A stretch of 19,003 bases of DNA from an uncultured Ruminococcus sp. (GTDB lineage Bacteria > Bacillota > Clostridia > Oscillospirales > Acutalibacteraceae), in assembly GCA_902767285.1 (NCBI GenBank), contig CACXHC010000011.1:1-19003 (forward strand), read 5' to 3'. Shown one piece after another: positions 8,106 to 15,915 of the stretch. Both the position numbers and the translations under genes were made by a program. The notes beneath the pieces are model-generated. The model was not told the DNA's origin. It saw only the letters and a program-made list of their open reading frames with translations, and ran no database searches. Positions within the stretch are counted from its first letter, which is position 1. The number at the start of each line of letters is the position of its first letter.

Positions 8106-8702
8106 ATGATAGACGCAAACAGCAAGGCTAATCGCTTTCTTGAGGCGATAGAAAAATATGCCGCAGAACAGCGTCTTGAAATGAAAGCCGAGGTAGAGGC
8201 GTTCAGAGAAGAACAATTGCAGGCAGCCAATGAAGAAGGCACCGCCGCCGCTTTTGCTTTCATTCAAGAGCAAAAACAAGAATTTAAAGCGTCACTTGCA
8301 AAAGAAACCGCTTTAAAAGAAACTAAAATCAAACGTGAGCTTTTTGAAAAACGTCAGAAAATGGCTCAGCAAATCTTTGACGAGGCAGAACAAAAACTCA
8401 GGGACTTTACAACTACTCCCAAATACAAAGAATATATATCAACATCTGCAAAAATGATGCTTAACAGGCTGGAAGGCGAAAGCGTCATTGTTCTTATTTG
8501 CAGTAAAGATAAAAAATACGAAAACGTTATCAAAAAAATATTTCCCGATTGTACTGTGAAAGTCGACAACAGTATAAAAATCGGCGGTATTCGATGCGAA
8601 TGTCCGAACCTTTCGATTATCATTGACGATACTCTTGACGCAAAATTCGAGGACAGAAAAAGAGTCTTTGTCGAAACTTCGGGCTTGATAATAGATATGT
8701 AA
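8106..8702 (+). CDS. ntpE: V/A-type ATPase subunit E (peripheral stalk)
   Basis: A 198-aa protein with the two-part build of subunit E. The N-terminal half (about residues 1-95) is a long charged helix rich in Glu, Lys, Gln and Ala. The C-terminal half is globular and mixed alpha/beta, including the IKIGGIRCECPNLSIIIDDTLDAKFEDRK region that matches the conserved GG(V/I)xxxxxxGxxxxDNTLxxRL signature in position. It forms the stator filament to the A3B3 head with the small coiled-coil partner at 3891-4211. The ATG at 8106 follows a GGAGAGGA ribosome binding site. It lies 29 nt after F and 12 nt before A. Confidence 0.9.
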   Translation: MIDANSKANRFLEAIEKYAAEQRLEMKAEVEAFREEQLQAANEEGTAAAFAFIQEQKQEFKASLAKETALKETKIKRELFEKRQKMAQQIFDEAEQKLRDFTTTPKYKEYISTSAKMMLNRLEGESVIVLICSKDKKYENVIKKIFPDCTVKVDNSIKIGGIRCECPNLSIIIDDTLDAKFEDRKRVFVETSGLIIDM

Positions 8703-8714
8703 GGGGGCTATATC

Positions 8715-10496
8715 GTGGATAATGCAAATATCAAAGACGTAATTTACGGAATCAACGGCCCTGTGGTAACCGTCAAAAACAGCCGAAGTTTCTCTATGAT
8801 GGAGATGGTCTATGTAGGCGAAAAAAAGCTCGTTGGCGAGGTAATTCGTATGTCAAAGGGCGAAACGACCATTCAGGTATACGAGGAAACAACAGGCTTG
8901 AAACCCGGTGACGCTGTTGTCGGTACGGGTGCTGCGATGAATGTCGTACTCGGCCCCGGCATCATGGATAACATTTTTGACGGAATAGAACGCCCCCTCG
9001 CCGCTATCGAAAACGCAACGGGAAGTGTATTTATTTCAAGAGGTGTTTCAGTTCCTTCTCTTGACGAAGATAAAGAATGGGACGTGCATATCACCGTGAA
9101 AAAAGGCGATATGCTCTCGGGCGGCGATATATACGCAACCATGCCCGAAACGAGAATCATCGAGCATAGATGCCTTGTTCCTCCGTATATTTCGGGCGAA
9201 GTTACCGAAATTGTTTCGGACGGAAAATATAAACTCAATGACGTTGTTGTTGCTATTAAAGACCAAAACGGCAAAAAACACGAACTTACACTCTGCCAGA
9301 AATGGCCTATAAAAACACCTCGTCCCGTAAAAGAAAAACTTCCGGCAGATATTCCGCTTATTACCGGTCAAAGAGTTATCGATACACTTTTGCCAATATC
9401 AAAAGGCGGTACGGCGGCTATTCCGGGCGGTTTCGGTGCCGGAAAAACCATGACTCAACACCAGCTCGCAAAATGGTGTGATGCCGATATTATCGTATAT
9501 ATCGGCTGCGGTGAGCGTGGAAATGAGATGAGTCAGGTTCTGCAAGAATTTAAAGAACTCATCGACCCGAAGTCCAACCGACCTATGACCGACAGAACCG
9601 TTCTTATTGCCAATACTTCAAATATGCCCGTTGCCGCTCGTGAAGCATCCATTTATACAGGCATAACCCTCGCGGAGTATTATCGTGATATGGGCTACCA
9701 TTGTGCTATTATGGCGGATTCTACTTCGAGATGGGCTGAGGCTTTGAGAGAAATTTCGGGCAGACTTGAGGAAATGCCCGCGGAAGAAGGATTCCCGGCA
9801 TACTTGCCGTCACGTCTTTCGGATTTCTACGAGAGAGCCGGCAGAGTTGAAACTTTAGGCGGAAAACAAGGTTCGGTTACGGTTATAGGAGCAGTTTCGC
9901 CACAGGGTGCGGATTTCTCCGAACCCGTTACTCAAAATACCAAAAGATTTACCCGCTGCTTTTGGGCTTTGGATAAATCTTTGGCGTATGCACGTCACTA
10001 TCCCGCTATAAACTGGATGACAAGTTACAGCGAGTATTTCACCGACCTCGACCCTTGGTTCGAAAAAAATCAGGGCAAAGATTTTATAGAATATCGTAAC
10101 AAAATTACGGCTATTCTTCAGGAAGAAAACAGCCTTATGGAAATCGTAAAACTTATTGGTGCAGATGTTCTTCCCGATGACCAAAAACTCATAATAGAAA
10201 CAGCAAAAGTTATTAGAGTAGGATTCCTTCAGCAAAATGCTTTCCATAAAGACGATACATTCGTTCCGCTTGAAAAACAAAAACTTATGATGAAAACAAT
10301 AATTCATCTTTACGAAGTATCCAAAAGCCTTATTGCAAGAAGTATCCCGCTCTCAAGAATAATCTCGCTCGGCTTGTTCGACAAGCTCATAAAAATGAAA
10401 TACGATATTCCCAACAGCAAACTCGAAATGTTCGCCGATTACGAAAAGGAAATTGACGAAGCACTTAACACAACTCTTACAGCAGAGTTTAATTAA
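8715..10496 (+). CDS. ntpA: V/A-type ATPase catalytic subunit A
   Basis: The catalytic nucleotide-binding subunit of the A3B3 head. It starts with GTG at 8715, with AAGGGGG (8701-8707) 7 nt upstream. The length of 593 aa is standard. The order is an N-terminal beta-barrel with INGPVVTV, then the A-type non-homologous insert (about residues 110-200). The P-loop GGFGAGKT follows at 238-245, the catalytic GER glutamate shortly after (CGERGNEM), then ADSTSRWAEALREISGRL and the ERAGRV segment. The GAVSPQGADFSEPV segment of A-type subunits is present. No catalytic residue appears altered. Confidence 0.97.
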   Translation: MDNANIKDVIYGINGPVVTVKNSRSFSMMEMVYVGEKKLVGEVIRMSKGETTIQVYEETTGLKPGDAVVGTGAAMNVVLGPGIMDNIFDGIERPLAAIENATGSVFISRGVSVPSLDEDKEWDVHITVKKGDMLSGGDIYATMPETRIIEHRCLVPPYISGEVTEIVSDGKYKLNDVVVAIKDQNGKKHELTLCQKWPIKTPRPVKEKLPADIPLITGQRVIDTLLPISKGGTAAIPGGFGAGKTMTQHQLAKWCDADIIVYIGCGERGNEMSQVLQEFKELIDPKSNRPMTDRTVLIANTSNMPVAAREASIYTGITLAEYYRDMGYHCAIMADSTSRWAEALREISGRLEEMPAEEGFPAYLPSRLSDFYERAGRVETLGGKQGSVTVIGAVSPQGADFSEPVTQNTKRFTRCFWALDKSLAYARHYPAINWMTSYSEYFTDLDPWFEKNQGKDFIEYRNKITAILQEENSLMEIVKLIGADVLPDDQKLIIETAKVIRVGFLQQNAFHKDDTFVPLEKQKLMMKTIIHLYEVSKSLIARSIPLSRIISLGLFDKLIKMKYDIPNSKLEMFADYEKEIDEALNTTLTAEFN

Positions 10497-10517
10497 TACG
10501 AAAGGAATGAAAACAGA

Positions 10518-11900
10518 ATGGTTTTAGATTACATAGGCGTAAAAGAAATAAACGGTTCTCTTATCGTTCTTGACGGAGTTAAAGGAGCTTTTAACGAAGA
10601 AATCGTAGATATTAAACTCGATAACGGAACTACACGTCAGGGCAGAATTGTTCAAATGGACGGCGAAAGAATCGTTGTTCAGGTCTTTGAAAACACAAAG
10701 GGAATCTCTCTCGTAAATACAAAAACAAGACTTATCGGAAAGCCCATGGAAATGCCGCTCTCAAAAGAGATTATCGGACGTATTTTGAACGGCTCGGGCA
10801 AGCCTATCGATAACTTGGGCGATATTTATCCGCAAAAAATGGGTAATATCAACGGAACACCGCTGAATCCCGTTTCGAGAGTATATCCCAAAAACTATAT
10901 AAACACCGGTATTTCGACAATAGATACTTTGATTACGCTCATCAGAGGTCAGAAATTGCCGATATTCTCCGGCTCCGGTATGAAACATAATGAACTCGCC
11001 GTGCAGATAGTTCGTCAAGCTAAAATCGCCGATGATGACGGAAAAGGATTCTGCGTAGTTTTTGCGGCTATGGGCGTAAAAAATGATGTCGCCGATTATT
11101 TCAAAAGAAGTTTCGAAGATTTCGGAGTTATGAACCGAGTTGTTATGCTCTTGAATTTGGCAAACGACCCTATAATAGAACGAATACTTACTCCGAAATG
11201 TGCCTTGACAGTTGCCGAATATCTCGCATTTGAGCATGATATGCAGGTTCTTGTTATTATGACCGACATGACTTCTTATGCCGAAGCATTGAGAGAATTT
11301 AGTTCATCTAAAGGCGAAATCCCCGGCAGAAAAGGTTTCCCCGGATATTTGTATTCCGACCTTGCGTCTTTGTACGAACGTGCAGGCATGGTAAAGGGCA
11401 GTAAAGGCAGTGTTACGCAAATTCCTATATTAACAATGCCGAATGACGATATAACTCACCCCGTCCCCGACCTTACAGGATATATAACCGAAGGTCAAAT
11501 CGTTTTGAGCCGTAGCCTTCAGGGTCAGGGATTATATCCGCCGATAGACATACTTCCGTCCCTTTCTCGTTTGATGAAAGACGGCATAGGCGAAGGATAC
11601 ACAAGGGCAGAACATCAGGATTTGGCAAACCAGCTTTTCTCATCGTATGCCAAAGTAATAGATGCCCGTTCGCTTGCAAGTGTTATCGGTGCAGAGGAAC
11701 TTTCGGCAATAGACAAAAAATATCTTGAGTTTGGCGATGCATTCGAGAAAAGATTCGTCAACCAGAGTTTCACCGAGAACCGCTCCATAGAACAAAGTCT
11801 TGATTTGGGTTGGGAACTTCTCGGTATTCTTCCGAAAAGCGAACTCGACCGTGTGGACGATGCTATTCTCGATAAGTTCTACAAACCATTTGTCGATTAA
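10518..11900 (+). CDS. ntpB: V/A-type ATPase regulatory subunit B
   Basis: The non-catalytic partner of subunit A in the hexameric head, 460 aa and full length. As expected for B, the P-loop position carries the degenerate [12 protein letters not shown] near residues 150-160, without the Lys-Thr of a catalytic Walker A. Other hallmarks are the TGISTIDTL segment, [25 protein letters not shown] and the SLYERAG motif, followed by [31 protein letters not shown]. It contributes arginine to the catalytic interface with A. It lies 21 nt after A and 18 nt before D, the invariant A-B-D order of these operons. Confidence 0.97.
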   Translation: MVLDYIGVKEINGSLIVLDGVKGAFNEEIVDIKLDNGTTRQGRIVQMDGERIVVQVFENTKGISLVNTKTRLIGKPMEMPLSKEIIGRILNGSGKPIDNLGDIYPQKMGNINGTPLNPVSRVYPKNYINTGISTIDTLITLIRGQKLPIFSGSGMKHNELAVQIVRQAKIADDDGKGFCVVFAAMGVKNDVADYFKRSFEDFGVMNRVVMLLNLANDPIIERILTPKCALTVAEYLAFEHDMQVLVIMTDMTSYAEALREFSSSKGEIPGRKGFPGYLYSDLASLYERAGMVKGSKGSVTQIPILTMPNDDITHPVPDLTGYITEGQIVLSRSLQGQGLYPPIDILPSLSRLMKDGIGEGYTRAEHQDLANQLFSSYAKVIDARSLASVIGAEELSAIDKKYLEFGDAFEKRFVNQSFTENRSIEQSLDLGWELLGILPKSELDRVDDAILDKFYKPFVD

Positions 11901-11918
11901 AAGAGAGGTGAGGTATAA

Positions 11919-12551
11919 ATGAATACCGCAACACCAACAAAAGGAAATCTAATAAACTCCAAAAAGTCGCTTGAATTGTCTAACCTTGGTTACGAACTTC
12001 TCGACAAAAAAAGAAATATTCTTATAAGAGAACTCATGTCGCTTATCGACAAAGCTAAAAATATTCAGGGCAAAATCGATAAAGCATACGAGGACGCATA
12101 TCAGGCTTTGCAGATGGCTAATATCACAATGGGATTTTGCGACGAGATAGCAAGGTCTGTTCCCGTTGAAGATTCGCTTACTCTTTCATACAGAAGCGTT
12201 ATGGGTGTCGAAATTCCTATAGTTGCCATAAAAGAGAAAAACGGTCTTGACCTTGATTACGGTCTTTATACTACAAATTCTATTCTTGACCTCGCAAGAC
12301 AGCGTTTTGAAGAAGTGAAATATCTTACCGCTCAACTTGCCGAAATCGAAAACAGCGTCTATCGTCTTGCTATTGCGATAAGCACCACACAAAGACGTGC
12401 CAACGCTCTCAAAAATATCATGATACCAAGATTCGAGGAAACTGTTAAGTACATAACAGATGCTCTCGATGAAAAAGACCGTGAGGAGTTCTCTCGATTG
12501 AAAGTTATCAAAAAACAGAAGCTCCAAGAAGCGGATGGCGACAATAACTAA
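11919..12551 (+). CDS. ntpD: V/A-type ATPase subunit D (central rotor shaft)
   Basis: A 210-aa coiled-coil protein equivalent in role to F-ATPase gamma. The N-terminal segment (TPTKGNLINSKKSLELSNLG, then LLDKKRNILIRELM) and the C-terminal TQRRANALKNIMIPRFEETVKYI stretch are the conserved strands of the coiled coil that rotates inside A3B3 and docks in subunit C. It is the last gene of the operon; a strong terminator begins 17 nt after its stop codon. The ATG follows an AGAGAGGTGAGG ribosome binding site. Confidence 0.95.
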   Translation: MNTATPTKGNLINSKKSLELSNLGYELLDKKRNILIRELMSLIDKAKNIQGKIDKAYEDAYQALQMANITMGFCDEIARSVPVEDSLTLSYRSVMGVEIPIVAIKEKNGLDLDYGLYTTNSILDLARQRFEEVKYLTAQLAEIENSVYRLAIAISTTQRRANALKNIMIPRFEETVKYITDALDEKDREEFSRLKVIKKQKLQEADGDNN

Positions 12552-12568
12552 CAAATTTATTATTATCA

Positions 12569-12609
12569 AAAGCGGGGAAATCTTGAAAATGGGTTTCCCC
12601 GTTTTTTTT
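12569..12609 (+). terminator. Rho-independent terminator of the ATPase operon
   Basis: CGGGGAAA (12573-12580) pairs perfectly with TTTCCCCG (12594-12601), and the stem can be extended inward by a few wobble pairs and outward by A-T pairs. It is followed by eight T. It directly follows the last ATPase gene. The T tract runs on into a C and nine A, giving the T8-C-A9 layout seen elsewhere in this window. Confidence 0.9.
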
Positions 12610-12639
12610 CAAAAAAAAATAAATTTGAAAAAACTACCC

Positions 12640-12668
12640 TTGACAATTACAAAAATATAGGGTACACT
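12640..12668 (+). promoter_or_regulatory. Promoter of the VWA-like/AAA+ unit
   Basis: A perfect -35 box TTGACA (12640-12645) is followed after exactly 17 bp by TACACT (12663-12668), a 4/6 match to the -10 consensus. A perfect TATAAT at 12669-12674 would need an over-long 23-bp spacer, so TACACT is preferred. Transcription would begin near 12675, leaving about 138 nt of leader. Half-sites TACCC (12635-12639) and GGGTA (12660-12664) bracket and overlap the promoter. Confidence 0.7.
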
Positions 12669-12689
12669 TATAATACTTTCTACGATAAT

Positions 12690-12703
12690 GGGTATATTTA
12701 CCC
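12690..12703 (+). promoter_or_regulatory. Inverted repeat in the leader, possible operator or hairpin
   Basis: GGGTA (12690-12694) and TACCC (12699-12703) form a perfect 5-bp inverted repeat around the 4-nt spacer TATT, about 15 nt downstream of the predicted transcription start. The same two half-sites recur at the promoter in opposite order. It could be an operator for a dimeric repressor or a small leader hairpin. The remaining leader to 12812 is A/T-rich, and I recognise no riboswitch in it. Confidence 0.4.
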
Positions 12704-12812
12704 GTAAGTATAAATATTTGTTTTATCTTGCCAAATATGCCTAATTATTTTGTAGAATTTTATGTGAAGTACATATTTTTTATTTGCTGTTTTCGGAAAG
12801 GAGTTGAACTTA

Positions 12813-14300
12813 GTGGCAAAGAAAAAACGAGACAGTTTTACAGAGGAAGAATTGCAAAAAATGTATCAGCTTGCCCCTGATATGATTGGCTTGGCTCGTA
12901 TCGCCCTCACTGTTAGACTTAGATATATGGATGCGGTGATTACAAGACTTGATCTCAAAGAAATCGAAACAGAAGAGATCATGACAGACGGAGAGTATTT
13001 TTATTATGATCCGATAAACGTAGTGGAGCTTTATCTCAAAGATGCAAAAGACACCAAATTTTTAAATCGAGCGTATTTTCATTCACTTTTGCATTGTCTG
13101 TTCAAGCACATGTTTGTCAAAATTCTTGAAAATGAACGTTTGTGGGATTTGGCTTGCGATATTGCAGTTGAAAACTGTATAAACGATCTTGAATTGGATG
13201 AGCTGGAAACCGGTATAAAACGAGATCAAGACGGAGATTTAAAAAATTTCAAATCAAAAGTAAATCGTTTTACGGCAGAATGGATATACAGTTATCTCCT
13301 GAAAGAAGATCTTGATGAAACCGAAATCATAAGATTAGAGAAGATATTTTCTCAAGATTCCCATACAGTTTGGTATCATAAAACGTATGCGGGGAGCGTC
13401 CAAAAATTGGGTTCCGGTGGCGATAACGGTGACGGTGACGATAGCGGTAACGGTAACGGTAAAAGTCAGGATTCCGGAAACCGTGACAACCAAGACCCCG
13501 ACCAAGACGAAACAATGTTCAATGAATATTGGGAAAAAAGCAGAGAAGAAGCCCGCAAAAAAGAGCTTGAGGAGCGTTGGGACAATATATCGAGAAGAGT
13601 TCAAACTGCTCTCGAAAGCTTTGAAAAATCAAAAGGTAATATACCCGGTTTCTTAGTGGCAAACCTCGGCGAAGTTACAAAAGAACGTTACAGCTATGAA
13701 TCTTTTTTAAAACAATTCGCCATGGTGGGTGAAGCCGTTAAAATAAACCCTGATGAGTTCGACTTCATATATTATACATACGGGTTGAACCGTTATGGCA
13801 ATATGCCTTTGATAGAACCTCTTGAATACAGAGAAGTCAAAATGATAAAAGAACTTGTTATTGCAATTGATACTTCTTATTCAACGGCAACAGTTGCAAA
13901 GTCTTTTATAACTAAAACATACAGCATTTTAAAGAGTACCGAATCATTTTTTACTAAATTCCATATCCGTGTTATACAGTGCGACACAAGAATTACAGAA
14001 GAAGCTACGCTGACCAATCAGGAAGAAGTAGATAATTACGTTAAAAATTATAAGGTCAAAGGCTATGGCGGAACGGCGTTTATGCCTGTGTTTAACCGTG
14101 TAGACACTCTTATAAAAGAACGTGAATTTCGTAATCTTAAGGGTTTGATTTATTTTACCGATTGTGAAGTATTACAAAGCGATTATCCCCAAAAGCCCAC
14201 ACCATACAAAACAGCCTTTGTTGTAGTTGATGAAGGATATGACATCCCGCCTGTGCCTTCATGGGCTACACAGATAATAGTAAAAAAGGAGGAACTTTGA
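12813..14300 (+). CDS. VWA-like domain protein with degenerate metallopeptidase-like N-domain (DUF2201 type)
   Basis: I chose GTG at 12813 (495 aa) because AAAGGAG (12797-12803) lies 9 nt upstream; the in-frame TTG at 12804 abuts that site. The N-terminal domain has H90-S-L-L-H94 and H99, followed by a WDLACDIAVENCIND segment. This is the layout of the DUF2201 putative metallopeptidase domain, but without the HExxH glutamate. A flexible linker rich in Gly, Asp, Asn and Ser spans about residues 200-235. The C-terminal domain is VWA-like with a MIDAS-type D353-T-S-Y-S357, G419-G-T421 and D450 in FTDCE. Such proteins usually pair with MoxR-type AAA+ ATPases, as here: the next gene starts 3 nt after this stop. 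The role is probably substrate or metal-complex handling by the ATPase, but no target is known. Confidence 0.8.
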   Translation: MAKKKRDSFTEEELQKMYQLAPDMIGLARIALTVRLRYMDAVITRLDLKEIETEEIMTDGEYFYYDPINVVELYLKDAKDTKFLNRAYFHSLLHCLFKHMFVKILENERLWDLACDIAVENCINDLELDELETGIKRDQDGDLKNFKSKVNRFTAEWIYSYLLKEDLDETEIIRLEKIFSQDSHTVWYHKTYAGSVQKLGSGGDNGDGDDSGNGNGKSQDSGNRDNQDPDQDETMFNEYWEKSREEARKKELEERWDNISRRVQTALESFEKSKGNIPGFLVANLGEVTKERYSYESFLKQFAMVGEAVKINPDEFDFIYYTYGLNRYGNMPLIEPLEYREVKMIKELVIAIDTSYSTATVAKSFITKTYSILKSTESFFTKFHIRVIQCDTRITEEATLTNQEEVDNYVKNYKVKGYGGTAFMPVFNRVDTLIKEREFRNLKGLIYFTDCEVLQSDYPQKPTPYKTAFVVVDEGYDIPPVPSWATQIIVKKEEL

Positions 14301-14303
14301 CTT

Positions 14304-15833
14304 ATGAATATTGAAAGTGCAAAAGAACAAATTAAAAGTACTGTAAAGGCTTATATAGAAAAGGACAAGTATAATCAGCCGGTTATTCCGATTGAAAAAC
14401 AGCGTCCGATATTTCTTATAGGCCCTCCGGGAGTTGGCAAAACAGCTATCGTAAATCAGGTAGCTGCCGAACTTAGAATAGGTTTCAATGCTTATTCTAT
14501 GACTCATCATACAAGACAAAGTGCTTTGGGACTTCCTTTTATTGTACATAAGGGGTACAAAGGAGAAGAGTACCCCGTAACAGAATATACAATGAGTGAA
14601 ATTGTTTCCGATACTTACGAGTATATCGAGGCAGGATACGAAAACGGCATTCTTTTTCTTGACGAGCTGAACTGTGTATCCGAAACTCTTTCGCCGGTAA
14701 TGCTTCAGCTTCTTCAGCAGAAGAAATTCGGTAAACATTCGATACCGCAAGGCTGGGTAATAGTTGCCGCAGGAAATCCTCCGCAGTACAACAACTCGGT
14801 TCATGAAATGGATATTGTAACATGGGACAGAATCAAGAGAATAGATGTTGAGGAAGACTGGAAAACGTGGAAAGAATATGCTATACAGACAGGTGTTCAC
14901 CCCGCAATAATCTCATATCTTGAAACAAAGCCCGAGTATTTCTACTCTCTCGAAACTACTCCGGAAGGCAAAAGATTCGTTACGGCTCGTGGCTGGGACG
15001 ATCTCAGCAGTATTATTCGTTCTTATGAAAGACTTAAGAACCCCGTTGATAAAGATCTTATAGTTCAGTATGTTCAAAACTCCAAGATTGCATCTGATTT
15101 CTCAAACTACTATGACCTTTACAAAAGATACAAAGACGATTACAAAATCGAAGCTATTCTTGACGGACAATATACTGATCAAGAGTATAAAAGTGTTATT
15201 TCAAGAGCAAGCAGAGCTTCTTTCGATATAGTAGTTTCAATCGTTAGTATTTTCAGTGATATTATTATAAGAGACTGCAAAGAAATAATCTTGAAAAATG
15301 GAGCATTGGCGGAAATTCGCAAAACTTTCGATGATGTTTCTATTGAATCCAAAAAGAGCCGTGCAGAAACCCTTAATTGCTTGAACGATATTGTAAACGA
15401 CAAAAACAAGGCTATTACAGCGGGTTCCAAATCGGGAAGCGTTACTCGTACAGAACTTGAAAAAATGCGAATGGCAGTTTACATGATAGAAGAAATCATA
15501 AAAAAAGTAGCTAACAGCCAAACCGACACGGATGTTTACAGTGTGGTTAGAGCAGCACATAACGAAAACGTTAACGCTCTCAGGGTTCTTGCCGATAAAA
15601 CATTGAGCAAAACTATAAATGCCATAAAGTTTGTTGAGGAAGCGTATAAAGCAGGAAGCAACTATATGACAATGTTTATCACATCATTGACAGTTTCGTA
15701 TTATTCGGCAACTTTTTTGGCAAGACACCACTGCCAACCTTATGTAGACCATAGTCAGGGTGTTAACGTTCATGCGAGATCCAAATTAATAAATGCTCAA
15801 CTTTCAACTATTAGTCAGCTTGAAATAAAATAA
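14304..15833 (+). CDS. MoxR-like AAA+ ATPase with long C-terminal extension
   Basis: A 509-aa protein whose first 270 or so residues are a single AAA+ module of the MoxR/dynein-like type. Walker A is G40-P-P-G-V-G-K46-T, Walker B is ILFLD120-E121, sensor-1 asparagine is N158 in the AAGNPP motif, and a DRIKRIDV segment carries the likely arginine finger. A YLETKPEYFY segment and a TARGWDDLS segment typical of this clade follow. The remaining 240 residues are helical, rich in Lys, Asp, Ser and Asn, and I do not recognise them. The ATG at 14304 has an AAAGGAGG ribosome binding site (14285-14292) inside the end of the upstream gene. MoxR ATPases with VWA partners act as chaperones or metal-insertion remodelers; that general role is inferred from the pairing. 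Confidence 0.85.
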   Translation: MNIESAKEQIKSTVKAYIEKDKYNQPVIPIEKQRPIFLIGPPGVGKTAIVNQVAAELRIGFNAYSMTHHTRQSALGLPFIVHKGYKGEEYPVTEYTMSEIVSDTYEYIEAGYENGILFLDELNCVSETLSPVMLQLLQQKKFGKHSIPQGWVIVAAGNPPQYNNSVHEMDIVTWDRIKRIDVEEDWKTWKEYAIQTGVHPAIISYLETKPEYFYSLETTPEGKRFVTARGWDDLSSIIRSYERLKNPVDKDLIVQYVQNSKIASDFSNYYDLYKRYKDDYKIEAILDGQYTDQEYKSVISRASRASFDIVVSIVSIFSDIIIRDCKEIILKNGALAEIRKTFDDVSIESKKSRAETLNCLNDIVNDKNKAITAGSKSGSVTRTELEKMRMAVYMIEEIIKKVANSQTDTDVYSVVRAAHNENVNALRVLADKTLSKTINAIKFVEEAYKAGSNYMTMFITSLTVSYYSATFLARHHCQPYVDHSQGVNVHARSKLINAQLSTISQLEIK

Positions 15834-15843
15834 CATAACCCCC

Positions 15844-15875
15844 AAAAGCGGCAGCTTTTAAACTGCCGCTTTTTC
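15844..15875 (+). terminator. Rho-independent terminator after the AAA+ gene
   Basis: GCGGCAG (15848-15854) pairs with CTGCCGC (15863-15869), extended by flanking A-T pairs to about 11 bp, with an 8-nt loop CTTTTAAA and five T after the stem. It lies 10 nt after the AAA+ stop codon. Only about 40 nt separate it from the next gene, and I see no good promoter there, so partial read-through into the LRR gene is possible. Confidence 0.88.
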
Positions 15876-15915
15876 GCATATTGAATTTTCAAAAAAAGAT
15901 TGAGAGGTGTGAAAT

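Noticed and set aside
10761..11237. A 158-codon minus-strand frame in subunit B
   Set aside because: It fully overlaps a strongly conserved ATPase gene and shows no recognisable protein features.
12669..12674. Perfect TATAAT as the -10 box of the VWA-AAA+ promoter
   Set aside because: The spacer from TTGACA would be 23 bp; TACACT at 12663 gives the ideal 17 bp, so TATAAT was kept only as an alternative.
12675..12812. A riboswitch in the long leader of the VWA-AAA+ unit
   Set aside because: Apart from one 5-bp inverted repeat I found no conserved riboswitch core or following terminator.
13387..13656. An 89-codon + strand frame rich in Val and Thr inside the VWA gene
   Set aside because: It is an out-of-frame reading of the GGTGAC/GGTAAC repeats; the repeat explains the long open frame.
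14259..14900. A 213-codon open frame on the minus strand
   Set aside because: It lies over the end of the VWA gene and the Walker A/B region of the AAA+ gene, has no ribosome binding site or family resemblance, and its translation is typical antisense noise.
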